Assembly (NCBI GenBank): GCA_964478165.1
Contig: CAYZGU010000032.1
Coordinates: forward strand, 124,001 to 188,000
Length of the DNA stretch: 64,000 nucleotides
Source of the DNA: CAYZGU01 sp964478165
Lineage (GTDB): Bacteria > Poribacteria > WGA-4E > JAJDTR01
Reading direction: 5' to 3'
The notes below the pieces were generated by a model. That model saw only the letters and a list, made by a program, of their open reading frames with translations, had not been told where the DNA came from and searched no databases. Both the position numbers and the translations under genes were made by a program. How positions within the stretch are numbered: the first letter of the stretch is position 1; each line of letters starts with the position of its first letter. Shown piece by piece: positions 36,480 to 45,453 of the stretch.

Positions 36480-37193
36480 TCACCTTTCTTTTTTCCACGT
36501 TTCATATTCAGCGAGCGTTTTTTTATTGGGTGGATAGATGCCGATGATACTTTCCCCGTTTTGGATTTTTCGAAGGAGAAACTCTTCTTTCTCCTCCATT
36601 TCTAACGAGATTTGCGCCACTTTCTCCGCATATTCAACCGGTACGACAACCACACCCTCCTCATCCCCCACAATTATGTCATCGGGGAAAACTGCAACTT
36701 CACCACAGGCAATTGGGACTTGGATTTCGGAAGGATAGTGTACGGTTTTATTGGAGTGAGCGTTCATCCCGGCTGCATAGGCGGCGAGACCGATTTTCGC
36801 GATGGTAGGACTATCACGGAAAGCGCCATCGGTTACTACACCCGCTGCACCGCGTTTATATATGCGTGTTGCGAGGATGTCTCCCATTGTTCCGGCCCTC
36901 GTATCGCCCCTTGCATCGATAACCAGAACATCTCCTTCCCCAATACGTTCAATTCCTAGACGTTGGACGTCCTTCAGATTGTCGACTTCACCCGAATTTA
37001 AATCTTCACGAGCGGGTACATACCGAAGTGTGAACGCTGGCCCTGCCATTTTCATGCTTGGCCGAAGTGGTGAGACGCGATGCATGTAGCTCTGGCTCAG
37101 GCCGAACTGCTTCAGCGCCGTTGTTAACGTTGCAGTGCTCGGGATGAGAAGTTGCTGAACAATTTCATCTGGAATCCTTTTGCTGTTAGGCAT
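36480..37193 (-). CDS. RraA-like protein (4-hydroxy-4-methyl-2-oxoglutarate aldolase family)
   Basis: 237 residues of the RraA/HMG-aldolase fold. The signature region reads D-A-R-G-D-T-R-A-G-T-M-G-D-I-L, followed about 20 residues later by T-D-G-A-F-R-D, the metal and substrate-binding Gly...Arg-Asp of the family. V-G-D-E-E-G-V-V-V-V-P near the C terminus is typical as well. Members either inhibit RNase E or act as metal-dependent aldolases or decarboxylases on oxo-acids. The conserved Arg-Asp favours the enzymatic branch. It carries a GGAAGGA ribosome site and follows a small basic ORF by 20 bases. An HpcH/HpaI aldolase occurs 11 kb away. Confidence 0.87.
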   Translation of the reverse strand: MPNSKRIPDEIVQQLLIPSTATLTTALKQFGLSQSYMHRVSPLRPSMKMAGPAFTLRYVPAREDLNSGEVDNLKDVQRLGIERIGEGDVLVIDARGDTRAGTMGDILATRIYKRGAAGVVTDGAFRDSPTIAKIGLAAYAAGMNAHSNKTVHYPSEIQVPIACGEVAVFPDDIIVGDEEGVVVVPVEYAEKVAQISLEMEEKEEFLLRKIQNGESIIGIYPPNKKTLAEYETWKKER

Positions 37194-37213
37194 TGCATTG
37201 TTCCTTCCGCGAA

Positions 37214-37462
37214 TTACAAATCTGTGATTCCTGTGGAATCAGGTACTAGTTTGCCCTGGGATTGTCGCATTCGCTTTAACCACTTGTTTTGTATGCGCTT
37301 TTTTTTTGAACGAGGTGACTGCCATTGCTGTTGGTCCTTAGGTTTCAAACTTCTTGATTCTGGCTGTGCTGAGTTAAGCTGTCGGTCAGATTGATCTGTT
37401 TTGCGAATGGCTTCCATGCGTTCTCGGAGTGTTGTTGATTTTTGTGTGCGTTTGGATGGCAT
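37214..37462 (-). CDS. Small basic hypothetical protein
   Basis: An 82-residue frame from an ATG with a GGAG site 10 bases upstream, ending 20 bases before the rraA-like gene on the same strand. It is rich in Lys, Arg, Gln and Ser (e.g. S-P-R-S-K-K-K-R-I-Q-N-K-W) and has no hydrophobic segment, so it could bind nucleic acid or be intrinsically disordered. No family is recognised, and chance openness on this strand cannot be excluded. Confidence 0.4.
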   Translation of the reverse strand: MPSKRTQKSTTLRERMEAIRKTDQSDRQLNSAQPESRSLKPKDQQQWQSPRSKKKRIQNKWLKRMRQSQGKLVPDSTGITDL

Positions 37463-38838
37463 TGTGGGTGTTCTCCGTCCTTTCACCAGCTACTCATGGG
37501 AGATTTTATAATAGTTTATCATTGAGGTCAACAGGATTTTTGACTGAAGAGCAAGAACAATCCGAAATGTCGTGTTCGTGCGTCTGTCACAATTTCAGAA
37601 ACATCTCCTCCGTTGAGTATGATTGAATTACGAATGATTCCCGTGGAATGTAGTGAAACGAAACGGATATAATGACTCTCTAATTCTTCTATATTAAAGT
37701 ACTGGGAGATTTCGATTGACACCACGTAATGAAGCCGTATAATTAAGTTCAGGAGTGATGGAATCTCTGCTCACACTAGTATCATTATGTTTGTGTTTTC
37801 GGCATATGAATTATGGGTTTCCGTGAGCTTTTTCGATGTGGAGGTGTTGATGAAGCGATTGACAGAATTGATGCCTCTCAATCCGTGCGATAGAAATGGG
37901 ATTCTTCCTCGACTCAGATTACAGGTTTCAGCGGCTCCATTGGTGGTTAGTAGCTACGTGATTGTCAGGTGTCCATGCAGATTAGGAGGCTTCTTGTGGT
38001 TGGTGCGTTGGACATCGAACACACCTTCCGATTCCCCACTGAGCTTCGGTCGTAGGCTTGTGGTTCGAGATTAATTTAAAGCAGATCGCGACAATTTCCA
38101 ATAACCGATGTCGCGAATTGCTTTAATGGATCAACTTCGTGTTCAAAATTCGTCGCGCATCTAGGATTTGTTATCTCAATGCGGTTGTCGGTTGGACTGA
38201 GAAAGACTCTGCGACGTGTCAGGAAAATCTCAGCAAATGGCAATGTTAGATTTACGCGGCGTTGAGATTTCGAGGATTCGTTTGATTCCGCCCATATTAT
38301 TTGTGAATTTATTAAGGAGCCTACTGTGTAGGAGAGTAGATTGTGCGTCGGAATTCTGTGTTGTGTCCAGGTTCTGGAATCCAATTCCCTGTGGGGAGTT
38401 TAATTAACGATGAACTTGCGCTTTGGTATGTCACTACGGTTCTCCGAATGCCGTTCTGTAGATGCGAGGGGCCTTAAGGTTTCCAGCGAATGAAGTGTAG
38501 GTCTGTGCTTTCCTGTCGACAATGGCTATGGTTGACCATAGGTGACAGACGGATGTAGGGAAGACGTTGGAAGTTGCCTGCTCGGAACCGCTCTTTGACG
38601 CAACAGTCTGATCCACATGTGGATACCTTTGTGTACGGGCCAGTGGTTCGATTTCGGGTTGGAAAATGGATTTTTATAGTGTCGTCAAAGATGATGGTGC
38701 AGTGATGCTTCAGGGAGCGTTTCAATGGTTTTACGGAACAGAACTAATCCAAACCGATGATTGATTTGAGGGTGTGATGACAACAGAATCTAACTACGTG
38801 CGATGCGGACAACGACTCAGATTCCTTGGGAGCAGCTG
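37463..38838. other. 1.4-kb gap containing a strong promoter but no recognised gene
   Basis: The main feature is a near-perfect promoter (37716-37743). About 110 bases downstream, a GGAGG-led ATG at 37850 opens a 74-codon frame (to 38074), M-K-R-L-T-E-L-M-P-L..., that I do not recognise. The rest (38080-38838) shows only short, interrupted frames. It may hold a small RNA or a decayed gene. Confidence 0.4.
37716..37743 (+). promoter_or_regulatory. Strong sigma-70 promoter without an evident gene
   Basis: Perfect TTGACA (37716-37721) and perfect TATAAT (37738-37743) with a 16-base spacer. The transcription start would be near 37750. The first downstream ATG with a ribosome site is at 37850. 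Confidence 0.65.
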
Positions 38839-39672
38839 ATGAAACTCGGTGATTTTGATTTGCACGTAGTAAGCGATGGAACCTTTCGCTTGGACGGCGG
38901 AGCGATGTTTGGCATCATACCCAAAATGTTGTGGGAGAAGACCGATTCTGCTGATGAAAGAAACCGAATCCAATTGGGGCTAAATTGTCTGCTGATTCGA
39001 ACGCCGACAGAAACCATCTTGGTGGATACGGGGATTGGTGAAAATTTCAACGAAAAATTTGCGTTTCTATATGCCATAGATAAATCCGAAACGAATCTCT
39101 TGAGAAGCCTGGCTGCTCTCGGAGTGACACGGGAAGAGGTGACAAGAATTGTTTTAACGCACCTTCATTTCGACCATGCAGGCGGTAGTTGCTTTCTAGA
39201 CGGAGATGGGACATTAAAGTCCACCTTTCCGAACGCGACATACTATATAAACGCCAAAGAACTGCTACAGGCAAAGCAGCCAGACGTACGCAGTAGAGGG
39301 AGTTATTTTCCATATGCTTGGGAGTTAATTCAGCAGAAGGGACAGGTTGTTCTTACTTGCGGAAGTGAAGAAATTGTGCCCGGCGTTTCGGTGATGCTTA
39401 CGCCAGGACATACGGAATATCATCAGTCCATCATTTTACATTCCGGTGGTCTAACTGCGTGTTTCTTGGGAGATCTGGTGCCAACTCCGTCACACCTAAA
39501 AATCCATTATGTTATGGGCATCGACCTCTTTCCAAAAACGGCGATGGAGAGCAAGCAGTGGGTGTTGAAGCGTGCACAAACTGAACGGTGGCTGCTGTTT
39601 TTTGCGCACTCGACGCAGGTGAAAGCTGGTTATTTGGCCGGAGAATCTGACCTGGATCCGGTTGAGATGTAG
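38839..39672 (+). CDS. Metallo-beta-lactamase fold hydrolase
   Basis: 277 residues from the ATG at 38839, chosen for its GGGAG site 6 bases upstream. The metal motif H-L-H-F-D-H-A-G-G is complete near residue 113. The later ligands are supplied by T-P-G-H-T-E-Y-H near 190, G-D-L-V-P near 213 and the C-terminal F-A-H-S-T near 255. This arrangement fits glyoxalase II/lactonase-like members. Both metal sites look intact. The substrate is unknown, and the gene stands alone, so context does not help. Confidence 0.9.
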   Translation: MKLGDFDLHVVSDGTFRLDGGAMFGIIPKMLWEKTDSADERNRIQLGLNCLLIRTPTETILVDTGIGENFNEKFAFLYAIDKSETNLLRSLAALGVTREEVTRIVLTHLHFDHAGGSCFLDGDGTLKSTFPNATYYINAKELLQAKQPDVRSRGSYFPYAWELIQQKGQVVLTCGSEEIVPGVSVMLTPGHTEYHQSIILHSGGLTACFLGDLVPTPSHLKIHYVMGIDLFPKTAMESKQWVLKRAQTERWLLFFAHSTQVKAGYLAGESDLDPVEM

Positions 39673-39983
39673 TTTTTGGAATAGGCTCGATGTGCTAGGT
39701 GATACGTGTATAGAACAATCAGAGATATGCTAGACCGAACTTGTTGAAGAAGATTCCATCGAGGCCGATGAGATGGTTTTCTGAGTTGTTCGACAATCGA
39801 GTTTCTCGAGGGCATTACTTGGGATTCGTGGCGTAAAATGTGCGACTAATCGTACCATACAGCGCGCAGATGTGCGCACATAGAAATTGGATGTCATGCC
39901 GTTGCCAATTTTGTTTGACTGTTTTTGAGATGAGCGGTATAATTACGGCTGAAAACTGTACTTGGAGAGTGGAGGTTTATATA
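39673..39983. other. Gap between MBL hydrolase and cyclophilin
   Basis: 311 bases. The only clear signal is the promoter at 39915-39943. Nothing else can be supported. Confidence 0.5.
39915..39943 (+). promoter_or_regulatory. Promoter for the lipoprotein cyclophilin
   Basis: TTGACT (39915-39920), a 17-base spacer and perfect TATAAT (39938-39943) lie about 40 bases before the ATG at 39984, with GGAGG at 39971-39975 between them. Confidence 0.75.
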
Positions 39984-40535
39984 ATGAAAACCCTGAGAGT
40001 GCAGTCGTTGTTTCTGTGCGCATTACTTCTATTCTTGATTGCTTGCGATGGAGGTTTGACGTCAAAACCCATGGTGACCATTGAAACAGATAGGGGAAAG
40101 ATCGTTATCCAACTGTATCCGGATGCGGCCCCTGTGACAGTAGAAAATTTCCTTACGCTCGTTGAACAAGGATTCTACGATGGGCTTACGTTCCATAGGC
40201 ACGATCCTGGATTTGTTATCCAGGCTGGGGATCCAAAAGGGAATGGTAGTGGGGGACCGGGTTGGACAATCCCTGGCGAATTCCAAGACCCAGAGTTGCG
40301 TGCTAAAATGCCCTCACACGGGAGAGGTGTTGTTGCGATGGCACGAACGGCTTTTCCAAACTCTGCAGGTAGTCAATTCTATATCTGTCTTAACCAAGAT
40401 GCCGACCGATATCGTCATCTTGAAGGACAGTATACTGCTTTCGGTCGTGTAATTGACGGACTGGATGTTGTGGACGAGATTCGCGTTGGGGACAGAATGG
40501 ACAAAGTAACGACGGGAAAAACTCGCGCTCACTAA
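39984..40535 (+). CDS. Cyclophilin-type peptidyl-prolyl isomerase, lipoprotein
   Basis: The ATG at 39984 has GGAGG upstream and yields a lipoprotein signal ending L-I-A-C (Cys21); an upstream ATG lacks both. After a short linker the domain starts V-T-I-E-T-D-R-G-K-I-V-I-Q-L. It includes the active-site segment F-H-R-H-D-P-G-F-V-I-Q-A-G-D-P (catalytic His/Arg), A-N/G-S-Q-F-Y-I-C near residue 130 and the final Y-T-A-F-G-R-V-I-D-G. It should catalyse proline isomerisation on folding proteins in the periplasm, tethered to a membrane. At 183 residues it is compact. Confidence 0.93.
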   Translation: MKTLRVQSLFLCALLLFLIACDGGLTSKPMVTIETDRGKIVIQLYPDAAPVTVENFLTLVEQGFYDGLTFHRHDPGFVIQAGDPKGNGSGGPGWTIPGEFQDPELRAKMPSHGRGVVAMARTAFPNSAGSQFYICLNQDADRYRHLEGQYTAFGRVIDGLDVVDEIRVGDRMDKVTTGKTRAH

Positions 40536-40830
40536 TCCAGGAAACATTTATCGGAAATTCTCACCTAAAGAATGTGAAGAGAACATCGTCCAACCTTTAT
40601 CTAGCCTTCCCCTGCAGCAATCTGGAGATTGGTTTGGTTACGGCTGAGCGTTGCCTAGCGATTCGTTTGGGAGCGGAAGTGCCAAATCTATTTTTCTATC
40701 CAGACACGTTAACCAGTCGTTTGTCGCGCGAGGTGTAGTTAGAACTGGATAATACTCTGTACTCTCCTAAATCTTAACACTAAAACACATCGATAAAAAA
40801 CGGCTCTAAACTGAAAGGATTTCAGACTAC

Positions 40831-41886
40831 ATGGAAGAATGGAAGCGCCTTGTTCGAGACACGGTTGACACGCCCGAAAAACTTGCGGCTGCCCTCGATG
40901 TCGATCTCGAAAAGATGAGAAAAATACATGACGAGTTTCCAATTCGCATTAACCCCTACTACCTCAGCCTGATCGAAGAGGTAGGAGATCCGATCTGGAA
41001 ACAGGTGGTTCCAGATTCAAGAGAGTTAATGGCAACGGGTGTTGAAGACCCGCTTCATGAAGAAGAAGATAGCGACGTGCCAAATGTTACGCATCGTTAT
41101 CCGGATCGAGTGCTTTTTTATGTGAACTATATGTGTCCCATTTACTGCCGATTTTGCACGAGAAAACGTAAGGTAGGTGACCCATATTCAATTCCTGATG
41201 ACAACGCTGAACGAGGTCTACAATATTTGCGCGAGCATCCTGAGATTCGTGATGTCATTATCTCTGGTGGAGATCCCCTTATGCTCAGCGATCGAAAAAT
41301 TGATTACATCGTTAGTGGCATTCGCGCTATCGACCATATCGAAATTATCCGAATTGGATCGCGAGTTCCGGTTACTCTACCACAACGCATCACGCCCGAG
41401 CTGTGTTCAATTCTAAAACAGCACCACCCATTCTACATAAACACGCATTTCAATCATCCTCGTGAAATTACTTCCCAAGCAGCAACTGCATGTAGCCTGC
41501 TTGCTGATGCTGGCATTCCACTCGGCAATCAGACTGTTCTGTTGAAAGGCGTCAATGACGATCCGGAAACAATGTGCGAACTGATGAAAAAATTGCTTGC
41601 GATTCGAGTGAAGCCTTACTATATTTATCAGGCTGACCTCGTGGTTGGTACAGATCACTTTCGCACGTCCATCAAACAGGGACTTGAGATTATCGCTGCG
41701 TTACGTGGTCATATCTCAGGTCTTGGCGTGCCGCACTATGTAGTCGATGCTCCAGGGGGTGGTGGAAAGATTGCACTGCTCCCCGACCCGGTTGTATCGT
41801 TTGATGATGAGGAAATCAAGCTAAAAAACTACGAGGGTGGGATATATAGTTACCCTAGTATTCCATTCTACGATGAAGATTGGTAA
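40831..41886 (+). CDS. KamA-family radical SAM aminomutase (lysine 2,3-aminomutase-like)
   Basis: The family uses a [4Fe-4S] cluster, SAM and PLP to move an alpha-amino group to the beta carbon. The cluster motif C-P-I-Y-C-R-F-C gives Cys102, Cys106 and Cys109. The PLP motif P-G-G-G-G-K ends in Lys313. Two Asp residues occur where lysine 2,3-aminomutase holds the substrate's epsilon-amino group: Y-Q-A-D-L (about 269) and V-V-D-A-P-G-G (306). This favours lysine over glutamate and separates it from EpmB, which lacks the PLP segment. At 351 residues it is shorter than clostridial KAM (about 416). No acetyltransferase (AblB) or lysine-degradation gene is adjacent. Confidence 0.85.
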   Translation: MEEWKRLVRDTVDTPEKLAAALDVDLEKMRKIHDEFPIRINPYYLSLIEEVGDPIWKQVVPDSRELMATGVEDPLHEEEDSDVPNVTHRYPDRVLFYVNYMCPIYCRFCTRKRKVGDPYSIPDDNAERGLQYLREHPEIRDVIISGGDPLMLSDRKIDYIVSGIRAIDHIEIIRIGSRVPVTLPQRITPELCSILKQHHPFYINTHFNHPREITSQAATACSLLADAGIPLGNQTVLLKGVNDDPETMCELMKKLLAIRVKPYYIYQADLVVGTDHFRTSIKQGLEIIAALRGHISGLGVPHYVVDAPGGGGKIALLPDPVVSFDDEEIKLKNYEGGIYSYPSIPFYDEDW

Positions 41887-42003
41887 TTCAACTGCTTCTG
41901 TCACATGCGGTGACCAATATTCCACTTCGATGCCTATCTTGTTTCAATTAGGGGCATTATTTATTAAACTCATATCTTCGTGACTGCTCCTGAGGAAGCT
42001 AAA

Positions 42004-43647
42004 ATGACAAAATATATTTTTGTAACTGGAGGTGTGGTTTCTGGAATCGGAAAGGGCATCACCACCGCATCGCTGGGACGTTTGCTCATCAATCGCGGTT
42101 TCAACGTCATGGTCACCAAAATAGATCCGTACCTCAATTCAGATGCGGGTACGATGAATCCATTTCAACATGGAGAAGTATTTGTCACGCGTGATGGTGC
42201 GGAGACAGATCTGGATCTAGGAAACTACGAACGGTTCTTGGGAATAGATCTTAATCGGTTTTCTAATTTTACGACTGGTTCGGTCTATAGCGAGGTGATT
42301 GCCAAAGAACGACGAGGGGATTATCTTGGCGAAACCATACAACTGATTCCGCACATCACCGATGAAATCAAGGAACGTATCTACCAGCTTGGGCATGACA
42401 GTGATGCTGATGTCGTTATTACCGAGATTGGTGGGACGATTGGGGACTTCGAGACTCCTCCGTTTGTTGAAGCAATTCGACAGATGGCCGTGGAGCTTGG
42501 GCGCGAGAATACATTGTTCATGCATGTGTCGCTTATCTACGCGTCTCCAGGGGGCGAAAATAAAAGCAAACCGACACAGCATAGTATCCGAAAGCTACAA
42601 GAATTGGGTGTTCAGCCGGACCTCTTAATCTGCCGTACGAGCCAGCCAATGGGAAATGCTTTGCGAAAAAAAATCTCTCTTTTGTGCGGAATCGGTGAGG
42701 AGTACATCGTTGAGGGGCGAGACACCAATCTGGTGGACGAAATCCCATTGAATTTTGAACACCAGGGCATGGCACATCTGGTAATTAAGAAGCTAGGCCT
42801 GGAGGATCGTCCCCCAAGCGATGGCGCGTGGGCGGAAATGGTGCGCAAACTGAAAAACCCGACGTTCCGTATCTGTATTGCTATCGTTGGAAAGTATGTG
42901 AAGGGATGTGATACCTATCTTAGTGTTCAAGAAGCGGTGAAGCACGGTGGTATTGCTAATGAGGCTGTTGTGGAGATTAGATGGATCGATTCTGAGACGC
43001 TAATTGAGTGCGAGAATCTAGATGAGAAATTTGAGGGAATTGATGGCATTCTGGTTCCTGGTGGTTTTGGTGTTCGTGGTATTGAAGGCATGATAGTTGC
43101 TGTCCGCTATTCACGTGAGAACAATATTCCGTTTCTAGGACTGTGTCTCGGAATGCAGTGCATGGTGATTGAGTTTGCACGAAACCTTGCAAATTTGAGG
43201 GATGCCAATAGTTCGGAGTTTAACGAGGAAACACCTTATCCGGTCATTGATCTGATGCCGGATCAGCGCAACCTGTCGAAACTCGGTGCAACGATGCGGC
43301 TAGGACTCTATCCGTGTGTACTTAAGGAGAAATCCAAGGGGAGTTTGGCCTACGGACAACCCATTATTTTGGAGCGCCACCGCCATCGTTATGAACTGAA
43401 TAATCAATTCCGAGATCAGCTTGAATTTGAGGGACTATGCTTCAGCGGATTATCTCCGGACGAGAAGCTAGTTGAGATTGCAGAGGTGAAAGACCACCGC
43501 TGGATGGTCGGATCCCAATTCCATCCCGAATTTCAGTCTAAACCCCTCTCCCCACATCCCCTATTTCGTGACTTTATTGAGGCGGGTCTGCAGCATCAAC
43601 AGGAAAATCCATCGCGAGGAAGAACCAGTCGGGACGAGGTCGATTAG
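42004..43647 (+). CDS. pyrG: CTP synthase
   Basis: PyrG aminates UTP to CTP using glutamine. The ATG at 42004 has GAGGA 7 bases upstream and is preferred to a GTG 24 bases earlier. At 547 residues it is the usual size. The synthase domain opens Y-I-F-V-T-G-G-V-V-S-G-I-G-K-G and has K-I-D-P-Y-L-N-S-D-A-G-T-M. The glutaminase domain has the nucleophile in L-G-L-C-L-G-M-Q and the His/Glu pair in Q-F-H-P-E-F. No attenuation structure is obvious in the 117 bases before it. Confidence 0.97.
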   Translation: MTKYIFVTGGVVSGIGKGITTASLGRLLINRGFNVMVTKIDPYLNSDAGTMNPFQHGEVFVTRDGAETDLDLGNYERFLGIDLNRFSNFTTGSVYSEVIAKERRGDYLGETIQLIPHITDEIKERIYQLGHDSDADVVITEIGGTIGDFETPPFVEAIRQMAVELGRENTLFMHVSLIYASPGGENKSKPTQHSIRKLQELGVQPDLLICRTSQPMGNALRKKISLLCGIGEEYIVEGRDTNLVDEIPLNFEHQGMAHLVIKKLGLEDRPPSDGAWAEMVRKLKNPTFRICIAIVGKYVKGCDTYLSVQEAVKHGGIANEAVVEIRWIDSETLIECENLDEKFEGIDGILVPGGFGVRGIEGMIVAVRYSRENNIPFLGLCLGMQCMVIEFARNLANLRDANSSEFNEETPYPVIDLMPDQRNLSKLGATMRLGLYPCVLKEKSKGSLAYGQPIILERHRHRYELNNQFRDQLEFEGLCFSGLSPDEKLVEIAEVKDHRWMVGSQFHPEFQSKPLSPHPLFRDFIEAGLQHQQENPSRGRTSRDEVD

Positions 43648-43792
43648 ATGGATTGACGAAGTGATAAATAGCATGACCTGGCCCAATTAGAAATGGTGTT
43701 TTTGAGAAAATGCCAATTCCGCTAAATTGCATAGCATTCCCATTTTGGGTTATATGCCATGACAATCTGGTTTTCGCCTCATGGAGGTTTAT

Positions 43793-45058
43793 ATGAAATC
43801 AAAAGGCCCTGTGGTCATTCGATCTCGCGCCTGGTATGGTGATGACGAAATTAAGTTGGAGCTTCCACAAAGTTGGGAAGTCAAGACGCTTTCCCCCAAA
43901 GACGCTCCAAAGCTATCGAAACCAGGGATTGAAGCTGCCTTTGATGAACCTATTGGGACGCCTCGTATTGCGGAACTGGCTAGAGGAAAACGGAGTGCCA
44001 CCATCGTTGTCGATGACCTTAGCAGGCCGACACCCGCTGCTGATCTCATCCCTTTTATCTTGAGAGAGTTGGAGGAAGCAGGCCTTCGCAAAAGCGAGAT
44101 TCGTTTTGTTGTTGGTGGGGGCTCACATCGCGCTCTCACAATTGAAGAAGCCGCGAAAAAGGTTGGTCCGGATGTCGCAGCGAGACATGAGGTCACGAGC
44201 CACGAATTTTTTTCTGGAGATCTTCGAGCATTAGGTAACCTTGATAGTGGTTTGCCGATTTATATAAACCGCGTTGTTGCGGACGCTGATTTGAAGATTT
44301 GTCTAGGTGGGATATATCCACATGTGTCGGTAGGATTCGGTGGTGGTGCGAAGTTAATTGTGCCTGGCGTTTCAGGTTTCGCAACAATTTTCTATTTTCA
44401 TGAACATTATCAGAACCGTGGGCATGCGGTTGTCGAGGGGTATGGCGAGGAACCTGACCACCGTGACGCGGCAGAAGCTGTTGCATCATTGCTGGGGCTT
44501 GATGTGATTGTGAACGTGGTTACGAATACGAAACGTGAGATTGCGGGCGTTTTCGTCGGCGATTTCGTAAAAGCACATCGAATTGGGGCACAATATGCAC
44601 TAAAGACCTATGCAACCCCAATCCCCGATGAGATACGTCGAGAAACGGATCTTGTTCTACTAAACTGCTATCCGCTTGACTGGGATCCGATTCAGACCGG
44701 AAAAGCGCTTTGGGCACGGGCGTATTTCGACAACGCATACACGGTCATTATAAATCCGGCAACCCAAGGAGTCTGTTATCACGGGCTTACCGATCGGGTT
44801 GATTATGCGCGTTTCTCGAGGCAAAACGCGGACCAGAGACCAAAGCAGATTCAAGCGCAGAACGTTGGTAGCCGAGAGCAGGCATTGGTTTGGTCAGAAC
44901 TGTTTCCAGTTGATGCTTTTTATGAGCGGTATCCAAACGATATTCTCTTTCGTGAATGGGACAAGCTTGTTGAGCGGCTGGCTGAAAAGTTGCCCCGAGA
45001 CGCAAAGGTCGTCCTGTTTCCATGTGCAAGCACACAAATATTCGCGGAGCAAGTTTGA
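43793..45058 (+). CDS. LarA-like nickel-pincer lactate racemase family protein
   Basis: 421 residues from the ATG at 43793, with GGAGG 5 bases upstream; an ATG 12 bases earlier is possible. The fold and motifs match LarA: G-G-G-S-H-R (His) near residue 103, Y-P-H-V-S-V-G-F-G-G-G-A-K with His and Lys near 170-180, and F-H-E-H near 197. In LarA the Lys and His tether and coordinate the nickel-pincer cofactor. These being kept argues for a cofactor-dependent racemase or epimerase, but LarA homologues act on many 2-hydroxy acids. No larB, larC or larE is nearby; they would be needed elsewhere. Confidence 0.87.
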   Translation: MKSKGPVVIRSRAWYGDDEIKLELPQSWEVKTLSPKDAPKLSKPGIEAAFDEPIGTPRIAELARGKRSATIVVDDLSRPTPAADLIPFILRELEEAGLRKSEIRFVVGGGSHRALTIEEAAKKVGPDVAARHEVTSHEFFSGDLRALGNLDSGLPIYINRVVADADLKICLGGIYPHVSVGFGGGAKLIVPGVSGFATIFYFHEHYQNRGHAVVEGYGEEPDHRDAAEAVASLLGLDVIVNVVTNTKREIAGVFVGDFVKAHRIGAQYALKTYATPIPDEIRRETDLVLLNCYPLDWDPIQTGKALWARAYFDNAYTVIINPATQGVCYHGLTDRVDYARFSRQNADQRPKQIQAQNVGSREQALVWSELFPVDAFYERYPNDILFREWDKLVERLAEKLPRDAKVVLFPCASTQIFAEQV

Positions 45059-45453
45059 TTCTAGAAGCCATTCCCGTGTCTGAAAGACAGCCTTAACTGT
45101 GCGCTCCGGATGGGAACGGAACCTTCTTCCCTGCGGGAATCTAAATGGCCGGGGGTTGGTTGATGGTGTTGTTCTTGACAAGGATAGAAACCGTGTGTCT
45201 CTTGACGACTCCGGGAGCTAGGTTAAAACGTATCAGTCCTGTTGGCTGGTTAATGCTGAGAGAGCAAAGAACCCGGAGAACTAGCATTTCCTTCTGTGTG
45301 CATTTACCAATAAGGCGAGTATGCTCATGGGGCTCCGTTTCTCTGGCGCGTCGACCGCGCGGGTTTTATGAGCTCCCGCAGCACAGTGAGATCCTACTTC
45401 CTCGCGAACCGCTCTTCTTTCTTTCGTACGGAGGCTGTAAGAACGTCCAAGAT
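45059..45453. other. Gap between convergent larA-like and acuI-like genes
   Basis: 395 bases. No gene or convincing terminator. A 104-codon plus-strand frame runs through it into the acuI-like gene but is rich in Ser/Arg and lacks a ribosome site. Confidence 0.45.

Noticed and set aside
40536..40830. Lysine riboswitch before the kamA-like gene
   Set aside because: None of the conserved lysine-riboswitch core segments could be found in the 295-base leader.
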